A stretch of 64,000 bases of DNA from Vallitalea pronyensis (lineage in GTDB: Bacteria > Bacillota > Clostridia > Lachnospirales > Vallitaleaceae), in contig NZ_CP058649.1 in NCBI RefSeq assembly GCF_018141445.1, positions 1,817,001-1,881,000 of the forward strand. The letters are read 5' to 3'. The position numbers and the translations under genes were made by a program. Shown one piece after another: positions 1 to 8,904 of the stretch. The number at the start of each line of letters is the position of its first letter. The first letter of the stretch is position 1. A model generated the notes under the pieces. It worked only from the letters and a program-made list of their open reading frames with translations. It did no database searches and was not told where the DNA came from.

Positions 1-1
1 A

Positions 2-1804
2 TTGACACCGTTAACACGCAGTATCCGTATGAAATTTTTGATACTGACAACAATTCTTGCAATTGCTCCTCTTGTTATGGCTACGGTAAGGTTCAGCCAT
101 CATTCAAAAGATGTTATGGAAAAAGAGATTTTTCGGCAGAATGATATAAAATTGGAATGGGTAGACAAGGAGTTTTATGAAGATTCCAATCGTATTAAAG
201 AATCCATGACGGCCTTTTATTTTGATAGCAATATCAAATATTACATTTCTAAGCTAAAACTAAGTGAAAGCTGGCAGGCAAAAAGTAATGCTTTTTTTAT
301 GACCAAGCTTAATGCATTTTTATATGCGAATTATAGAGATTTCACAGAAGTGCAATTTTATACATTTGAGAGTCAGCTGGTTTTTATGGTATCTCATGAA
401 GAAAATTTCCTTGCTGAAGATATAAGCGATGACGAATTGTATCAAAATCCTTTTTTTAATCAACATGGTCAAATGTTCTATTTACAAGATGCTAAAGGAA
501 GGAACAGACTTGATGGACCATATGTCACCAAAATATATAAGCGTTTTGAAGACCAAAGTATCATCGGTGCATTGGTGGTCAAGTTAAATTGGAATCTGTT
601 TGAGAAAGCAGTGGAGCTCTTAGATGCGGATGAAGGAAATAAAATCTTTTTTTGTAATGGAGAAGGACAGGTTATTTTCCCATATGTAGAAAAACAATAT
701 GATGATTATCAAGTGAAAAGAATAATGCATCACGTAAAAGGATTAGATGAAGGCAGTCGATTCATATTGGATGATGATTATGTTTTTTTTCAAGAAGTAT
801 TAGATGACCTGTATGTCATTAAAACCATTCCTGTCCGTGTTGCTCATAATTTCTATCTCAAAACCTTTCAATCCCAATTGGATATTATTTTTATTACGGG
901 ATTTTTAATTATTCTGCTAACCTTATTCATCGGCGTGAAGTTGACCAAACCTGTACGTTCCCTAACACAGTCCATGCAAAATGTAGAGGTGATTCTAAAA
1001 GGAGATACCATACCCAAAAGTATTGTGAAGACCCATGATGAAATTAAAGTGCTGGAGCAAAGTTATCTGTTTATGATGCAAAAGATTAGGAATCTTATTG
1101 ATGAGGAATACAAACAGAGAATTGAAATGCAATCGGCACAGCTTATGGCATTACAAGCTCAAATCAATCCACATTTTATGTACAACACCCTTCAGATGAT
1201 TGGATCAATGGCAGTGGATAAAGGTGTATTGGAAATCTATGATGTGATTGGTGCTTTTAGCAAGATGCTTCGATATAATATGCAGCTGACAGAAGAAATG
1301 GTGACAATGGAACAAGAATTAGAAAATGTACGCCATTACCTTCAAATACAAGATAAACGTTTTGATAAAAAACTAACGGTTCATTATGATGTAGATCAAG
1401 CGCTTTATTCCTGTTTGATTCCCAAACTATCTATCCAGCCTATGGTAGAGAACTCCTTTAAGTATGGTTTTAAGAAGACAGAACAAGAATGGCAGATTGG
1501 TATCAAGGTATATCAAAGGGAAGAAAAACTAATGGTTGAAATAAGGGATAATGGACAAGGTATACAGCAAGATAGATTACTGCAAATAAGAGGAGACTTA
1601 AGAAGTGAAACAGGTACGATCTTTGGTCATTCAGAAAATCTAGGATTGAAAAATATTGAGGCTCGCATTAAACTCTATTTTGGAAAAGAATATGGGCTAT
1701 GCATTGAAAGTAACCAAGAATGGGGAACGTGTGTTACTATGTCAATGGGAATGCTATCAAAGGAAAGGGAGTTGCAGGATGTTAAAAGCGGTGATTATAG
1801 ATGA
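2..1804 (+). CDS. YesM-type sensor histidine kinase (5' end may be cut)
   Basis: Membrane sensor kinase that probably phosphorylates the response regulator encoded next. A short N-terminal tail leads into a membrane segment near residues 10-27. An extracellular sensor region follows, then a second membrane segment near 293-312, a HAMP linker, and a His_kinase/HATPase_c module of the LytS/YesM class. The phospho-accepting His is about residue 391 in the motif NPHFMYNTLQ, and the ATP-binding N and G boxes appear as ENSFKYGFKK and DNGQGI. The reading frame is open from the first bases with a TTG at 2. An ATG at 29 is an alternative start, and the true start could lie upstream of the window. It overlaps the regulator gene by 26 bases. 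Context suggests it senses the sugar imported by the adjacent transporter. Confidence 0.9.
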   Translation: MTPLTRSIRMKFLILTTILAIAPLVMATVRFSHHSKDVMEKEIFRQNDIKLEWVDKEFYEDSNRIKESMTAFYFDSNIKYYISKLKLSESWQAKSNAFFMTKLNAFLYANYRDFTEVQFYTFESQLVFMVSHEENFLAEDISDDELYQNPFFNQHGQMFYLQDAKGRNRLDGPYVTKIYKRFEDQSIIGALVVKLNWNLFEKAVELLDADEGNKIFFCNGEGQVIFPYVEKQYDDYQVKRIMHHVKGLDEGSRFILDDDYVFFQEVLDDLYVIKTIPVRVAHNFYLKTFQSQLDIIFITGFLIILLTLFIGVKLTKPVRSLTQSMQNVEVILKGDTIPKSIVKTHDEIKVLEQSYLFMMQKIRNLIDEEYKQRIEMQSAQLMALQAQINPHFMYNTLQMIGSMAVDKGVLEIYDVIGAFSKMLRYNMQLTEEMVTMEQELENVRHYLQIQDKRFDKKLTVHYDVDQALYSCLIPKLSIQPMVENSFKYGFKKTEQEWQIGIKVYQREEKLMVEIRDNGQGIQQDRLLQIRGDLRSETGTIFGHSENLGLKNIEARIKLYFGKEYGLCIESNQEWGTCVTMSMGMLSKERELQDVKSGDYR

Positions 1805-2849
1805 TGAAAAATGGGCACGAAAAATTATTCTCAATTTTGGGAAGTGGCAAGCTTACGGCATTGAAATTGTAGGGCATGCAGATGATGGATTACAAGGTCT
1901 TAAACTCATTGAAGAAAAAATGCCTGATATTGTCATCACAGATATGCAGATGCCCAATATGGATGGGGTGGCTTTGTTACAAACCCTTGAAGCGTCCGAT
2001 AAAGCTTTCAAAATTATTGTAATCAGTGGCTATGATGATTTTGACTATATGAAACAGGCCATACGCTCAAAAGTCTTTGAATATATATTAAAGCCAGTGG
2101 ACCCAGTTGAATTAAACAATGCATTAATACGTTGTGTTCAGGCGTTAAGTCATGAGCATGATACCCCTGTACGGGCTCTTTATGACCTTATTAGTCAGCA
2201 AAACTTAGAACAGATTATTGATCAAGTTAAGACATTAAGACCTCTATTAAGTGGAACGGATGATCAGTTAGTGACCTCATGGATCAAGAGACTTACCCAT
2301 GAATTATGTGCTATGGATGAAGAAGAATTATTTATTATACGACTGCTTCATGATTATTTACTATCTGCTATTCGAGAAGAAATGATGGATGTTTTACAAC
2401 ACCACAAACCAACAGAAGAGCTATTTGATAGCCTTAAACGTTATGTAGAAAAAGGTAGTGGTATTATGTCATACATGGGGGAGATTGAAACCTTAATAAA
2501 GCAAGGTATTGCCTACCGTAAACAGTTAATTATGAACAGTCAAAAACATGTTGTGGAATTGGTGAAAAACTATGTGGATGAAGCATATAGAGAAGATATA
2601 AGCCTCAGTGGTATTGCAGGGCGTTTCTTTGTCAGCAAAGAATATTTGAGCCATGCCTTTAAAAGCAAGTATGGGGTAACCTTAGGTAAATATATTCTGA
2701 AATTAAAAATGGAAGCAGCGGCCCAGTTATTGCATATAGACGTACCTCATAAAGAAATTGCAAAACAGCTGGGGTATAAAGAGGCTACCTATTTTTATAA
2801 AGTCTTTAAGAAATATTATGGCTGTACACCGGGTGAATATAAGTCATAG
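1779..2849 (+). CDS. YesN-type response regulator with AraC DNA-binding domain
   Basis: Cytoplasmic transcription factor, 356 residues, partner of the upstream kinase. The N-terminal receiver domain has the acidic pair D8/D9 and the phospho-acceptor D55 in VITDMQMP, with a conserved Lys in the KPVDP motif near residue 105. A variable linker follows, and the last 100 residues form an AraC double helix-turn-helix (LSGIAGRFFVSKEYLSHAFK). The frame stays open upstream, but the ATG at 1779 has a GGGAG ribosome site 8 bases ahead and starts exactly at the receiver domain. It overlaps the kinase gene, so the two are probably translationally coupled. It likely activates the transporter and GH30 genes just downstream. 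Confidence 0.92.
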   Translation: MLKAVIIDDEKWARKIILNFGKWQAYGIEIVGHADDGLQGLKLIEEKMPDIVITDMQMPNMDGVALLQTLEASDKAFKIIVISGYDDFDYMKQAIRSKVFEYILKPVDPVELNNALIRCVQALSHEHDTPVRALYDLISQQNLEQIIDQVKTLRPLLSGTDDQLVTSWIKRLTHELCAMDEEELFIIRLLHDYLLSAIREEMMDVLQHHKPTEELFDSLKRYVEKGSGIMSYMGEIETLIKQGIAYRKQLIMNSQKHVVELVKNYVDEAYREDISLSGIAGRFFVSKEYLSHAFKSKYGVTLGKYILKLKMEAAAQLLHIDVPHKEIAKQLGYKEATYFYKVFKKYYGCTPGEYKS

Positions 2850-2981
2850 ATGTGAAGATTAATATTTTACAGTCCCATACATTAATATGTTTGAATGATT
2901 ATCCCTTTCCAAGTCATTATAATGTAACCATAAGATACATTATCTTAAATACGACATTTAGGAATATAAGGAGGACAATCA

Positions 2982-4265
2982 ATGAAAAAACTGATAGTAG
3001 GTATCATGCTTGTTATATTGGTTGTAACAGGGTGTGCAGGAAAAACGTCTCAGGAAGATACCAATGGTGGTGGCAGTTCTAACGAGAGCAAGCCTGAAAA
3101 GGTAAAGTTAAACTTATTAATTGCTCAACCACGCTTTAGAGAGCAATATGAAACCTATTTAGATGCTTTTGTGGAAAAGTATGAAGCGGAGAAAGGCATA
3201 AAGGTTACGTATGAGTTAGAAATGCCAAGTGCAGATACAGCAGGTGAAATTTTGAAAACAAGACTATCAACCAGTGATGACCTAGATATATTTAATATTC
3301 ATGCCATTAATGATAAAGCACAATACGATAAAGCGGGTTATCTAGAAGATTTATCCGGTGAAGCATGGGTAGAAGGTTTATACGATAGTGCGCGAGAAGC
3401 AGTAATGGTCAATGATAAGGTAATAGCTCTTCCACTGGAAAGTTTATCATGGGGTATACTCTATAATAAAGATCTATTTGATGAGTTGGGACTTCAACCT
3501 GCTTTAACCATGACTGATATGAAAAGTAACATAGAGGCTATAAAAGCAGCAGGTAAAATGCCGTTTTTGGCCTCTTACAATGAAGCATGGATTCCACAAC
3601 TTTTCTTATCCTTAACAGTAGGTGCTTTCTCTAACACAAGCAACACGGATTTTGTAGAGCAAATGAACGCAGATCAGGCTTCTTTTTCTGATATTCAAGA
3701 CATGTTTCATATCATTGATTTGGTCCATGAAAATGCCAATACAGATGGACTGGAAATTGGTGGTACAGATGGTTGTGCGGAATTTGCATCGGGTGATTAT
3801 GGCATGTGGGTTCAAGGACCTTGGTTTTCATCCACCATTCTGGAATCCGATCCTGATTTTAATATAGGTGTAGCGCCCCTGCCTGTGAATGATAATGCCG
3901 ATGCGTCCATGATTAATGCATCTGTTTCCACATCACTTGCGGTGAATGCCTTGAGTAAAAACAAAGAAGTTGCAAAAGATTTAGTGGCTTATTTTCTTAA
4001 TCCTGACACATCCACGGATTTCTTTACAGCAACTCAGTTTAATCCCTTATCATCCATCCATGCCTTTGAGATCTATCCTTGGGTTAATGAGGCCATTGCC
4101 TATGTGGAACAAGGAAAATCTTATGTGGATGCAAGCATTCCTCCTGCCGTTAAGGATGAAGCAGGTAAAGTGTTGCAATCCTACTATGCAGGTATTGCTA
4201 CCCAAGAAGATGTCATCATGGCATTGGATGAAGCTTGGAAGATGTTTAATGAAATTAACCAATAA
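2982..4265 (+). CDS. Sugar ABC transporter substrate-binding lipoprotein
   Basis: Extracellular family-1 solute-binding protein of 427 residues for a CUT1-type sugar importer. It begins with a lipoprotein signal peptide ending in the lipobox VTGC, so it is predicted to be lipid-anchored at about Cys18. The body is a periplasmic-binding-protein fold (LYNKDLFDELGLQPALTMTD; GPWFSS near the middle) of normal length. AAGGAGG lies just ahead of the ATG. Two permease genes and a GH30 glycosidase follow in the same direction, so the ligand is probably an oligo-beta-glucoside. A TATAAT at 2918-2923 upstream has no good -35 at the right spacing, as expected for activator-dependent transcription. Confidence 0.92.
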   Translation: MKKLIVGIMLVILVVTGCAGKTSQEDTNGGGSSNESKPEKVKLNLLIAQPRFREQYETYLDAFVEKYEAEKGIKVTYELEMPSADTAGEILKTRLSTSDDLDIFNIHAINDKAQYDKAGYLEDLSGEAWVEGLYDSAREAVMVNDKVIALPLESLSWGILYNKDLFDELGLQPALTMTDMKSNIEAIKAAGKMPFLASYNEAWIPQLFLSLTVGAFSNTSNTDFVEQMNADQASFSDIQDMFHIIDLVHENANTDGLEIGGTDGCAEFASGDYGMWVQGPWFSSTILESDPDFNIGVAPLPVNDNADASMINASVSTSLAVNALSKNKEVAKDLVAYFLNPDTSTDFFTATQFNPLSSIHAFEIYPWVNEAIAYVEQGKSYVDASIPPAVKDEAGKVLQSYYAGIATQEDVIMALDEAWKMFNEINQ

Positions 4266-4318
4266 TGGAAAGCGGGGTAGATAACCATTACGTAAGATGT
4301 CCCTCAAGGAGAGTCGTT

Positions 4319-5206
4319 ATGATTAAGAAAAATAAGAGAAAAGAATGGAAGGTGTTGCTGCTCTTTCTGCTGCCTTCTCTGATATTTTATGCCCTTTTTA
4401 TGGTCGTTCCAGTAATCATGGGTATGTCCTATAGCTTTACAGATTGGAATGGTTTGAACCCTGACTATCAGTTTGTGGGGTTAAAGAATTTTGTTGATGC
4501 CTTAACAAGGGATAAATATTTTTTGGATTCCATGAAGTTTACCATAAAATATGTGGTTGTTATGGTCACGCTGACCAATGTCATCGGTCTTCTATTGGCA
4601 GTTTTCATTGATAAGCGCATCAAGACCAAGAACATGTTTCGTACCATATTTTTTCTGCCCAATATGATCAGTTTTATCATTGGAGCGTATATTTGGCAGT
4701 TTATATTCAGAAAAGTTTTAGGGGAGCTTGCCCGTCATAACCTACTGGGATTTTTGGATCAGCCTTGGCTTGGTAACCCTAATTTTTCTTTTTGGGCTAT
4801 TGTGATGATGTCCTTGTGGACCAGTGTAGGGTATGTGATGGTGATTTATATTGCAGCGCTTCAAGGTGTGCCAGCTGAATATAAAGAAGCGGCTAAAGTA
4901 GATGGTGCTAGTGGGTTACAGGTATTTTTTAAAGTAACGTTACCCATGATTATGCATGCTGTAAGTATCAATCTGTTCTTAATGCTCAATAATTCTTTTA
5001 AAGCCTTTGATCAGATTTACGGTTTAACTGGAGGAGGTCCTGGCAGGTCCACACAGGTCATGTCTCTTAATGTGTATGAAGAAGCATTTTCCAGTTATTA
5101 TCGTTATGGCTATGCCAATGCAAAAGCGATTATTCTGTTCCTTTTTGTCCTTGTCATAACCCTTATACAGCTGAAATTTACTAGGAGGAAGGAGATTAAG
5201 GTATGA
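4319..5206 (+). CDS. Sugar ABC transporter permease (MalF/UgpA type)
   Basis: Inner-membrane permease of 295 residues with six predicted membrane helices and the BPD_transp_1 EAA loop (EYKEAAKVDGASGLQVFFKV), which contacts the ATPase. The frame is open from 4265, but the ATG at 4319 has AAGGAGAG directly ahead and gives the usual MalF-like start (charged residues, then the first helix). It overlaps the next permease by four bases (ATGA), a sign of translational coupling. It pairs with the second permease to form the channel for the sugar bound by the upstream lipoprotein. No ATPase gene is in this operon. Confidence 0.92.
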   Translation: MIKKNKRKEWKVLLLFLLPSLIFYALFMVVPVIMGMSYSFTDWNGLNPDYQFVGLKNFVDALTRDKYFLDSMKFTIKYVVVMVTLTNVIGLLLAVFIDKRIKTKNMFRTIFFLPNMISFIIGAYIWQFIFRKVLGELARHNLLGFLDQPWLGNPNFSFWAIVMMSLWTSVGYVMVIYIAALQGVPAEYKEAAKVDGASGLQVFFKVTLPMIMHAVSINLFLMLNNSFKAFDQIYGLTGGGPGRSTQVMSLNVYEEAFSSYYRYGYANAKAIILFLFVLVITLIQLKFTRRKEIKV

Positions 5207-6030
5207 TGAAAAAAAATGTAGTCAACAGCGTGCAAGTGTTTATGCTTTTAATCATGTCCGTATTTTTCCTTTTTCCTATCTATATAGCTGTTATCAATGC
5301 TTTCAAAACAGATGGGGAAATGGCTAGGTCTATTTTGTCACTGCCCCAGGTACTGAGCTTTCATAATTTCATTACTGCTTTTAGAAAGCTTGACTTTTTG
5401 AGGACCACTTTTAATACGTTTATCATTGCTTCCTTATCGGTCATTGGGATTGTCATCACCAGCTCCATGGCAGCTTACAAAATAACCACAAGTAAATTGC
5501 CAGCGGCAAGGTTCTTTTACCTGCTGTTTGTAGCTTCCATGTTGATTCCATTCCATTCGATTATGATTTCACTAACACGTACAGCCATTAACCTAGGAGT
5601 AAAAGGCAGCCTATTAGGAACCGTTACCATTTATATTGGTTTAGGCGTAAACATGGCTATCTTTCTATACAGCGGTTTTGTGAAAACTATACCCATGGAA
5701 TTAGAAGAAGCAGCAGTTATCGATGGATGTGGCCCCTTTCGTGTCTACTGGCACATTATATTCCCATTGCTTAAGCCCATTACTGCAACCATTGCCATAC
5801 TAGATGTCTTATGGATATGGAATGATTTTTTACTGCCCCTTTTGATGATTACCAACTCGAAAAATTACACGCTCATTCTGTCCGCTAATAAATTTTTTGG
5901 TAAATATGAAGCCGATTGGACAAGTGTGCTTGCAGGCTTGCTCATGACATCGTTACCACTGGTTATCTTTTACTTGATTTTTCAAAAACATATTGTAAAA
6001 GGAATCACGGCAGGATCGGTTAAAGGATAG
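5203..6030 (+). CDS. Sugar ABC transporter permease (MalG/UgpE type)
   Basis: Second membrane subunit of the importer, 275 residues, six membrane helices. The EAA loop reads ELEEAAVIDGCGPFRVYWHI. The C-terminal ending KGITAGSVKG is typical of MalG-like CUT1 permeases. The start overlaps the stop of the previous permease and AGGAGGAAGGAG lies upstream; two adjacent ATG codons are both possible. It forms a heterodimer with the preceding permease. The ATPase must come from elsewhere in the genome, as is common for MsmX-type shared ATPases in Firmicutes. Confidence 0.92.
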   Translation: MMKKNVVNSVQVFMLLIMSVFFLFPIYIAVINAFKTDGEMARSILSLPQVLSFHNFITAFRKLDFLRTTFNTFIIASLSVIGIVITSSMAAYKITTSKLPAARFFYLLFVASMLIPFHSIMISLTRTAINLGVKGSLLGTVTIYIGLGVNMAIFLYSGFVKTIPMELEEAAVIDGCGPFRVYWHIIFPLLKPITATIAILDVLWIWNDFLLPLLMITNSKNYTLILSANKFFGKYEADWTSVLAGLLMTSLPLVIFYLIFQKHIVKGITAGSVKG

Positions 6031-6048
6031 AATAGAGGAGGTACCCCC

Positions 6049-7386
6049 ATGAAGAAATTATGGATAGAAACAACAGAACATAAACCATGGCAAGAAAAGC
6101 GATTAGAAGCCACACAATCAACAGATGAGAACATACAGACACTTAGGATTACAGATAACCAGGGTCAGACCATGGACGGCTTTGGTGGGTGTTTTAATGA
6201 ACTTGGATGGATAGCGCTTCAAAAGGTGGATGAAAAAGTACGTCAAACAGTTATTAAGGAACTTTTTGACCAAGATAGTGGCTGTCGATTTAACTTCTGC
6301 CGATTACCCATCGGTGCCAGTGACTATGCAGCTCAGTGGTACAGCCACAATGAGCATGATGACGACTTTGCCATGGAGCAGTTTTCTATTAGCAGGGATT
6401 ATGACTACTTAATTCCCTATATTCAGCAGGCAAAAAAGCATGTAGACCATTTGAAGCTGTTTGCTTCACCATGGAGTCCCCCTACTTGGATGAAGGAGCC
6501 CAAAGCCTATAACCATGGCCGTTTAATCATGGATGATAAAGTGTTAAAAGCTTATGCCCTTTACTTCCTAAAATTTGTCAAAGCTTATGCAGAGGAAGGT
6601 TTGACCATAGGGCAGATACATGTTCAAAATGAACCTTTTGCAGATCAGAAATTTCCATCTTGTTTATGGTCAGGGGAGCAGATGCGCAGGTTTATTGGTG
6701 AATACCTAGGACCCCTGTTTGCAAAAGAAGGTATGGACACTGAGATTTGGTTAGGCACCCTTAACGGTCCTGAGCAAATGTCATTTGGACCTGGACAAAT
6801 CATAATCAATTTATTTGACAACTATGTGGATCATGTGATGTTCGATGAAAAAGCTAAAAAATACATTAAAGGTATTGGGTATCAGTGGGCAGGACGTGAA
6901 GCCATTCAACGTACCCGTGACAGTTATCCAGATATTAAGCTCATGCAGACAGAAAATGAATGTGGTGATGGGCAAAACAGTTGGGTATATGCCCGTTACG
7001 TCTTTAACTTAATGCGCCATTACTTAAGGAATGGTGTCAACAGTTATACCTATTGGAACATGGTACTAGAACCCGGTGGCAGCAGTACTTGGGGATGGAA
7101 ACAGAACGCCTTAATTACAATTAATCCAGAGACAGCTCAAGTTATTTATAATCCTGAGTTTTATGTGATGAAACATTTTTCAAGATTTGTAGACAGAGGA
7201 GCTGTAAGGTTGGATGTAGAAGGACCCTGGTCAGGAGCAGCAGTAGCCTTCAAAAATCCAGATGGCAGTCATGTGGTCATTGTCGCCAATCATGTTCAGT
7301 ATTCAAGGAAACTAGCTATAAAACACAAAGAGGATGTATACACTGTCCTGTTGGCACCTCATTCATTTCATACATTCGTTATGTAA
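6049..7386 (+). CDS. Glycoside hydrolase family 30 enzyme
   Basis: Probably cytoplasmic retaining beta-glycosidase of 445 residues; there is no signal peptide. GH30 hallmarks are visible: GFGGCFNELG near the N-terminus, the acid/base Glu at about residue 195 in HVQNEP, the predicted nucleophile Glu at about 302 in MQTENECGDG, and a C-terminal beta-domain. Family members cleave glucosylceramide, beta-1,6-glucan, beta-glucosides or xylans. The specificity here is not readable. As last gene of the kinase/regulator/transporter operon (18 bases after the permease, GGAGG site) it most likely hydrolyses the imported oligosaccharide inside the cell. Confidence 0.9.
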   Translation: MKKLWIETTEHKPWQEKRLEATQSTDENIQTLRITDNQGQTMDGFGGCFNELGWIALQKVDEKVRQTVIKELFDQDSGCRFNFCRLPIGASDYAAQWYSHNEHDDDFAMEQFSISRDYDYLIPYIQQAKKHVDHLKLFASPWSPPTWMKEPKAYNHGRLIMDDKVLKAYALYFLKFVKAYAEEGLTIGQIHVQNEPFADQKFPSCLWSGEQMRRFIGEYLGPLFAKEGMDTEIWLGTLNGPEQMSFGPGQIIINLFDNYVDHVMFDEKAKKYIKGIGYQWAGREAIQRTRDSYPDIKLMQTENECGDGQNSWVYARYVFNLMRHYLRNGVNSYTYWNMVLEPGGSSTWGWKQNALITINPETAQVIYNPEFYVMKHFSRFVDRGAVRLDVEGPWSGAAVAFKNPDGSHVVIVANHVQYSRKLAIKHKEDVYTVLLAPHSFHTFVM

Positions 7387-7457
7387 TGCAATACCATTAA
7401 TCATAATAGAAGTCTCTGTTCATCACATCATATGCACTTGACGAGAACAAACAGTAA

Positions 7458-7563
7458 AACCATATAGCGTTATCCTATACACATGTTAAATTTGTTATGC
7501 TCTAATTTATTGAGAGTAGCAAGCAATAAGTGTTTTATGATAACGCTATATGGTTGTTTTTTA
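7458..7563 (+). terminator. Large inverted repeat after the GH30 gene
   Basis: A perfect 17-base inverted repeat pairs 7458-7474 (AACCATATAGCGTTATC) with 7539-7555, separated by 64 bases, and is followed by GTTTTTT. It can form a strong stem and probably ends transcription of the GH30 operon. The large loop is unusual for a simple intrinsic terminator. No protein-coding sign is seen in the loop. Confidence 0.6.
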
Positions 7564-7610
7564 TATATCCCTAGGAGTCTAATTTCATAGGGACCATCAC
7601 CAATCCATTA

Positions 7611-7639
7611 TTGACTTCCTAAGCGCTTCAGTTTAGAAT
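7611..7639 (+). promoter_or_regulatory. Promoter of the lacI-type gene
   Basis: TTGACT at 7611-7616 and TAGAAT at 7634-7639 are separated by exactly 17 bases, 37 bases ahead of the repressor's ATG. The spacer contains a LacI-type operator, so the gene is probably autoregulated. Confidence 0.7.
7619..7630. promoter_or_regulatory. LacI-family operator (autoregulatory)
   Basis: CTAAGCGCTTCA has the palindromic AAGCGCTT core typical of LacI/CcpA-family sites. It matches 9 of 12 positions of the two CGAAGCGTTTCG copies upstream of the transporter at 8905. It sits between the -35 and -10, where a bound repressor would block RNA polymerase. A general CcpA/cre role is the main alternative. Confidence 0.6.
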
Positions 7640-7676
7640 ACTATCATAAGCAGTAGTGTTAGAGAGGAGTATACAC

Positions 7677-8672
7677 ATGGTTGGTTTAAAAGATATTGCA
7701 AAAGCCTGCGGTATTTCCATGACCCAGGTTTCTAGAGCATTAAATGGTAAAGATGATGTGAGTGATAAAACAAAAAAGCTTGTATTAGAAACGGCTAAAC
7801 GCATGGGTTATGTGAAGAACATTGCCGCCCAAAGACTGGCAACACAACAATCAAATCAAATAGCATTATTCCATAAAGGCATCAATGATAATAATAAGTT
7901 TTCTGGTACCATGCTGGTCAATTTTCTAAAAGGTATGAATGAATGTCTCACCAATAGAGATTGGGAACCAGTCTTACATTTGGTGGATAACTTTGAAATT
8001 CCTTATGCAGATTACTGCAAGCAAAGGAATATTCCAGGTGTTATCGTCATGGGGATGGCATTTGATGATGAACGGTATCTGGAACTGATTAAGTCAGATT
8101 TTCCTGTGGTTGTGAACGATATTCCTATTGAGGGTGAGAATAAGGGTTGTGTGATTATCAACAATGCCTACTATGCGGCAAAAGCCGTTGAGTTATTGAT
8201 AACAAAGGGCTGTCAACATATTGGTATGCTCTGTGGTCATGATCATGCCAGCGTGACCATTGAACGAAAGGCAGGCTATCAGATGGCCATTGTCCAACAA
8301 GGCATAACGTATAATCCCGATTATGTGGTGAATGCCATGTTTAATTATCAAACAGCCTATGATAAAACCTTAGCATTAATAGCCAACCATTCTGAAATAG
8401 ATGGTATCTTCTGTCATAGTGACGCCATGGCAATAGCTTGCATGAAAGCCATACAGCATGCAGGAAAAAGCATTCCAGAAGATATTAAAGTTATTGGTTT
8501 TGATGATATTGTCATCAGTGAATTTGCGAATCCACCTCTTTCCACCGTAAAGCAGGATTACTATAAAAAGGGCTATGTAGCCGCTCAATTGATTTTGGAC
8601 ATCATACAACACAATGAGGTGCCATACACCCAGGTTGTACCATGTGAGATCATTGATCGAGAATCCACTTAA
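7677..8672 (+). CDS. LacI-family transcriptional regulator
   Basis: Cytoplasmic repressor of 331 residues. The N-terminal LacI helix-turn-helix is clear (LKDIAKACGISMTQVSRALN), followed by a hinge and a periplasmic-binding-protein-like effector domain, with GFDDIVISEFANPPLSTV near the C-terminus. A GTG at 7656 is in frame, but the ATG at 7677 has AGAGGAGT ahead and begins at the HTH, so it is preferred. It precedes the transporter and GH65 operon. Matching operators lie in its own promoter and in the transporter promoter, so it most likely represses both until an alpha-glucoside or its product binds. Confidence 0.93.
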   Translation: MVGLKDIAKACGISMTQVSRALNGKDDVSDKTKKLVLETAKRMGYVKNIAAQRLATQQSNQIALFHKGINDNNKFSGTMLVNFLKGMNECLTNRDWEPVLHLVDNFEIPYADYCKQRNIPGVIVMGMAFDDERYLELIKSDFPVVVNDIPIEGENKGCVIINNAYYAAKAVELLITKGCQHIGMLCGHDHASVTIERKAGYQMAIVQQGITYNPDYVVNAMFNYQTAYDKTLALIANHSEIDGIFCHSDAMAIACMKAIQHAGKSIPEDIKVIGFDDIVISEFANPPLSTVKQDYYKKGYVAAQLILDIIQHNEVPYTQVVPCEIIDREST

Positions 8673-8712
8673 AATGTTGAGGATGGCATAATGCATTTCC
8701 GTATCTATTTTC

Positions 8713-8724
8713 CGAAGCGTTTCG
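8713..8724. promoter_or_regulatory. Upstream LacI-family operator
   Basis: CGAAGCGTTTCG, a near-perfect palindrome, is identical to the operator inside the promoter 134 bases downstream. This arrangement suits cooperative binding or looping by a tetrameric LacI-type repressor. Confidence 0.6.
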
Positions 8725-8838
8725 AATTATATATGGCATATAAAGCCATTGTATTCTAAAATGTGACCATAAGTTTCCCTTTCTTATGCGTGAATATGCA
8801 CAACAAATTATAAAAATATACCATTTTTTAAAAACTAT

Positions 8839-8867
8839 TTGACAACCGAAGCGTTTCGGAATATAAT
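8839..8867 (+). promoter_or_regulatory. Consensus sigma-A promoter of the GH65/transporter operon
   Basis: TTGACA at 8839-8844 and TATAAT at 8862-8867 with a 17-base spacer: a full consensus match on both hexamers. The spacer is occupied by an operator, as expected for a strong promoter kept silent by a repressor. Confidence 0.85.
8847..8858. promoter_or_regulatory. LacI-family operator inside the promoter spacer
   Basis: CGAAGCGTTTCG lies within CCGAAGCGTTTCGG between the -35 and -10 boxes. The palindrome and the second identical copy at 8713-8724 point to the adjacent LacI protein as its binder. CcpA is a possible competitor. Confidence 0.7.
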
Positions 8868-8904
8868 GGGTTTATCAAAAAATATTAATTCTGTGGAGGT
8901 AGCT

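Noticed and set aside
2891-2923. TTGAAT/TATAAT promoter before the first binding protein
   Set aside because: The spacer is 21 bases, too long for a standard sigma-A promoter. Only the -10 is kept as a note.
2852-3082. 76-codon frame ahead of the first binding protein
   Set aside because: It overlaps the signal-peptide region of the real gene in another frame, has no ribosome site and no recognisable protein features.
7458-7555. Long inverted repeat as ends of a small mobile element
   Set aside because: No target-site duplication is visible and the right arm leads directly into a T-run, so a terminator is the simpler reading.
8376-8696. 106-residue minus-strand frame opposite the LacI gene
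   Set aside because: Entirely antisense to a clear LacI gene and without a ribosome site.
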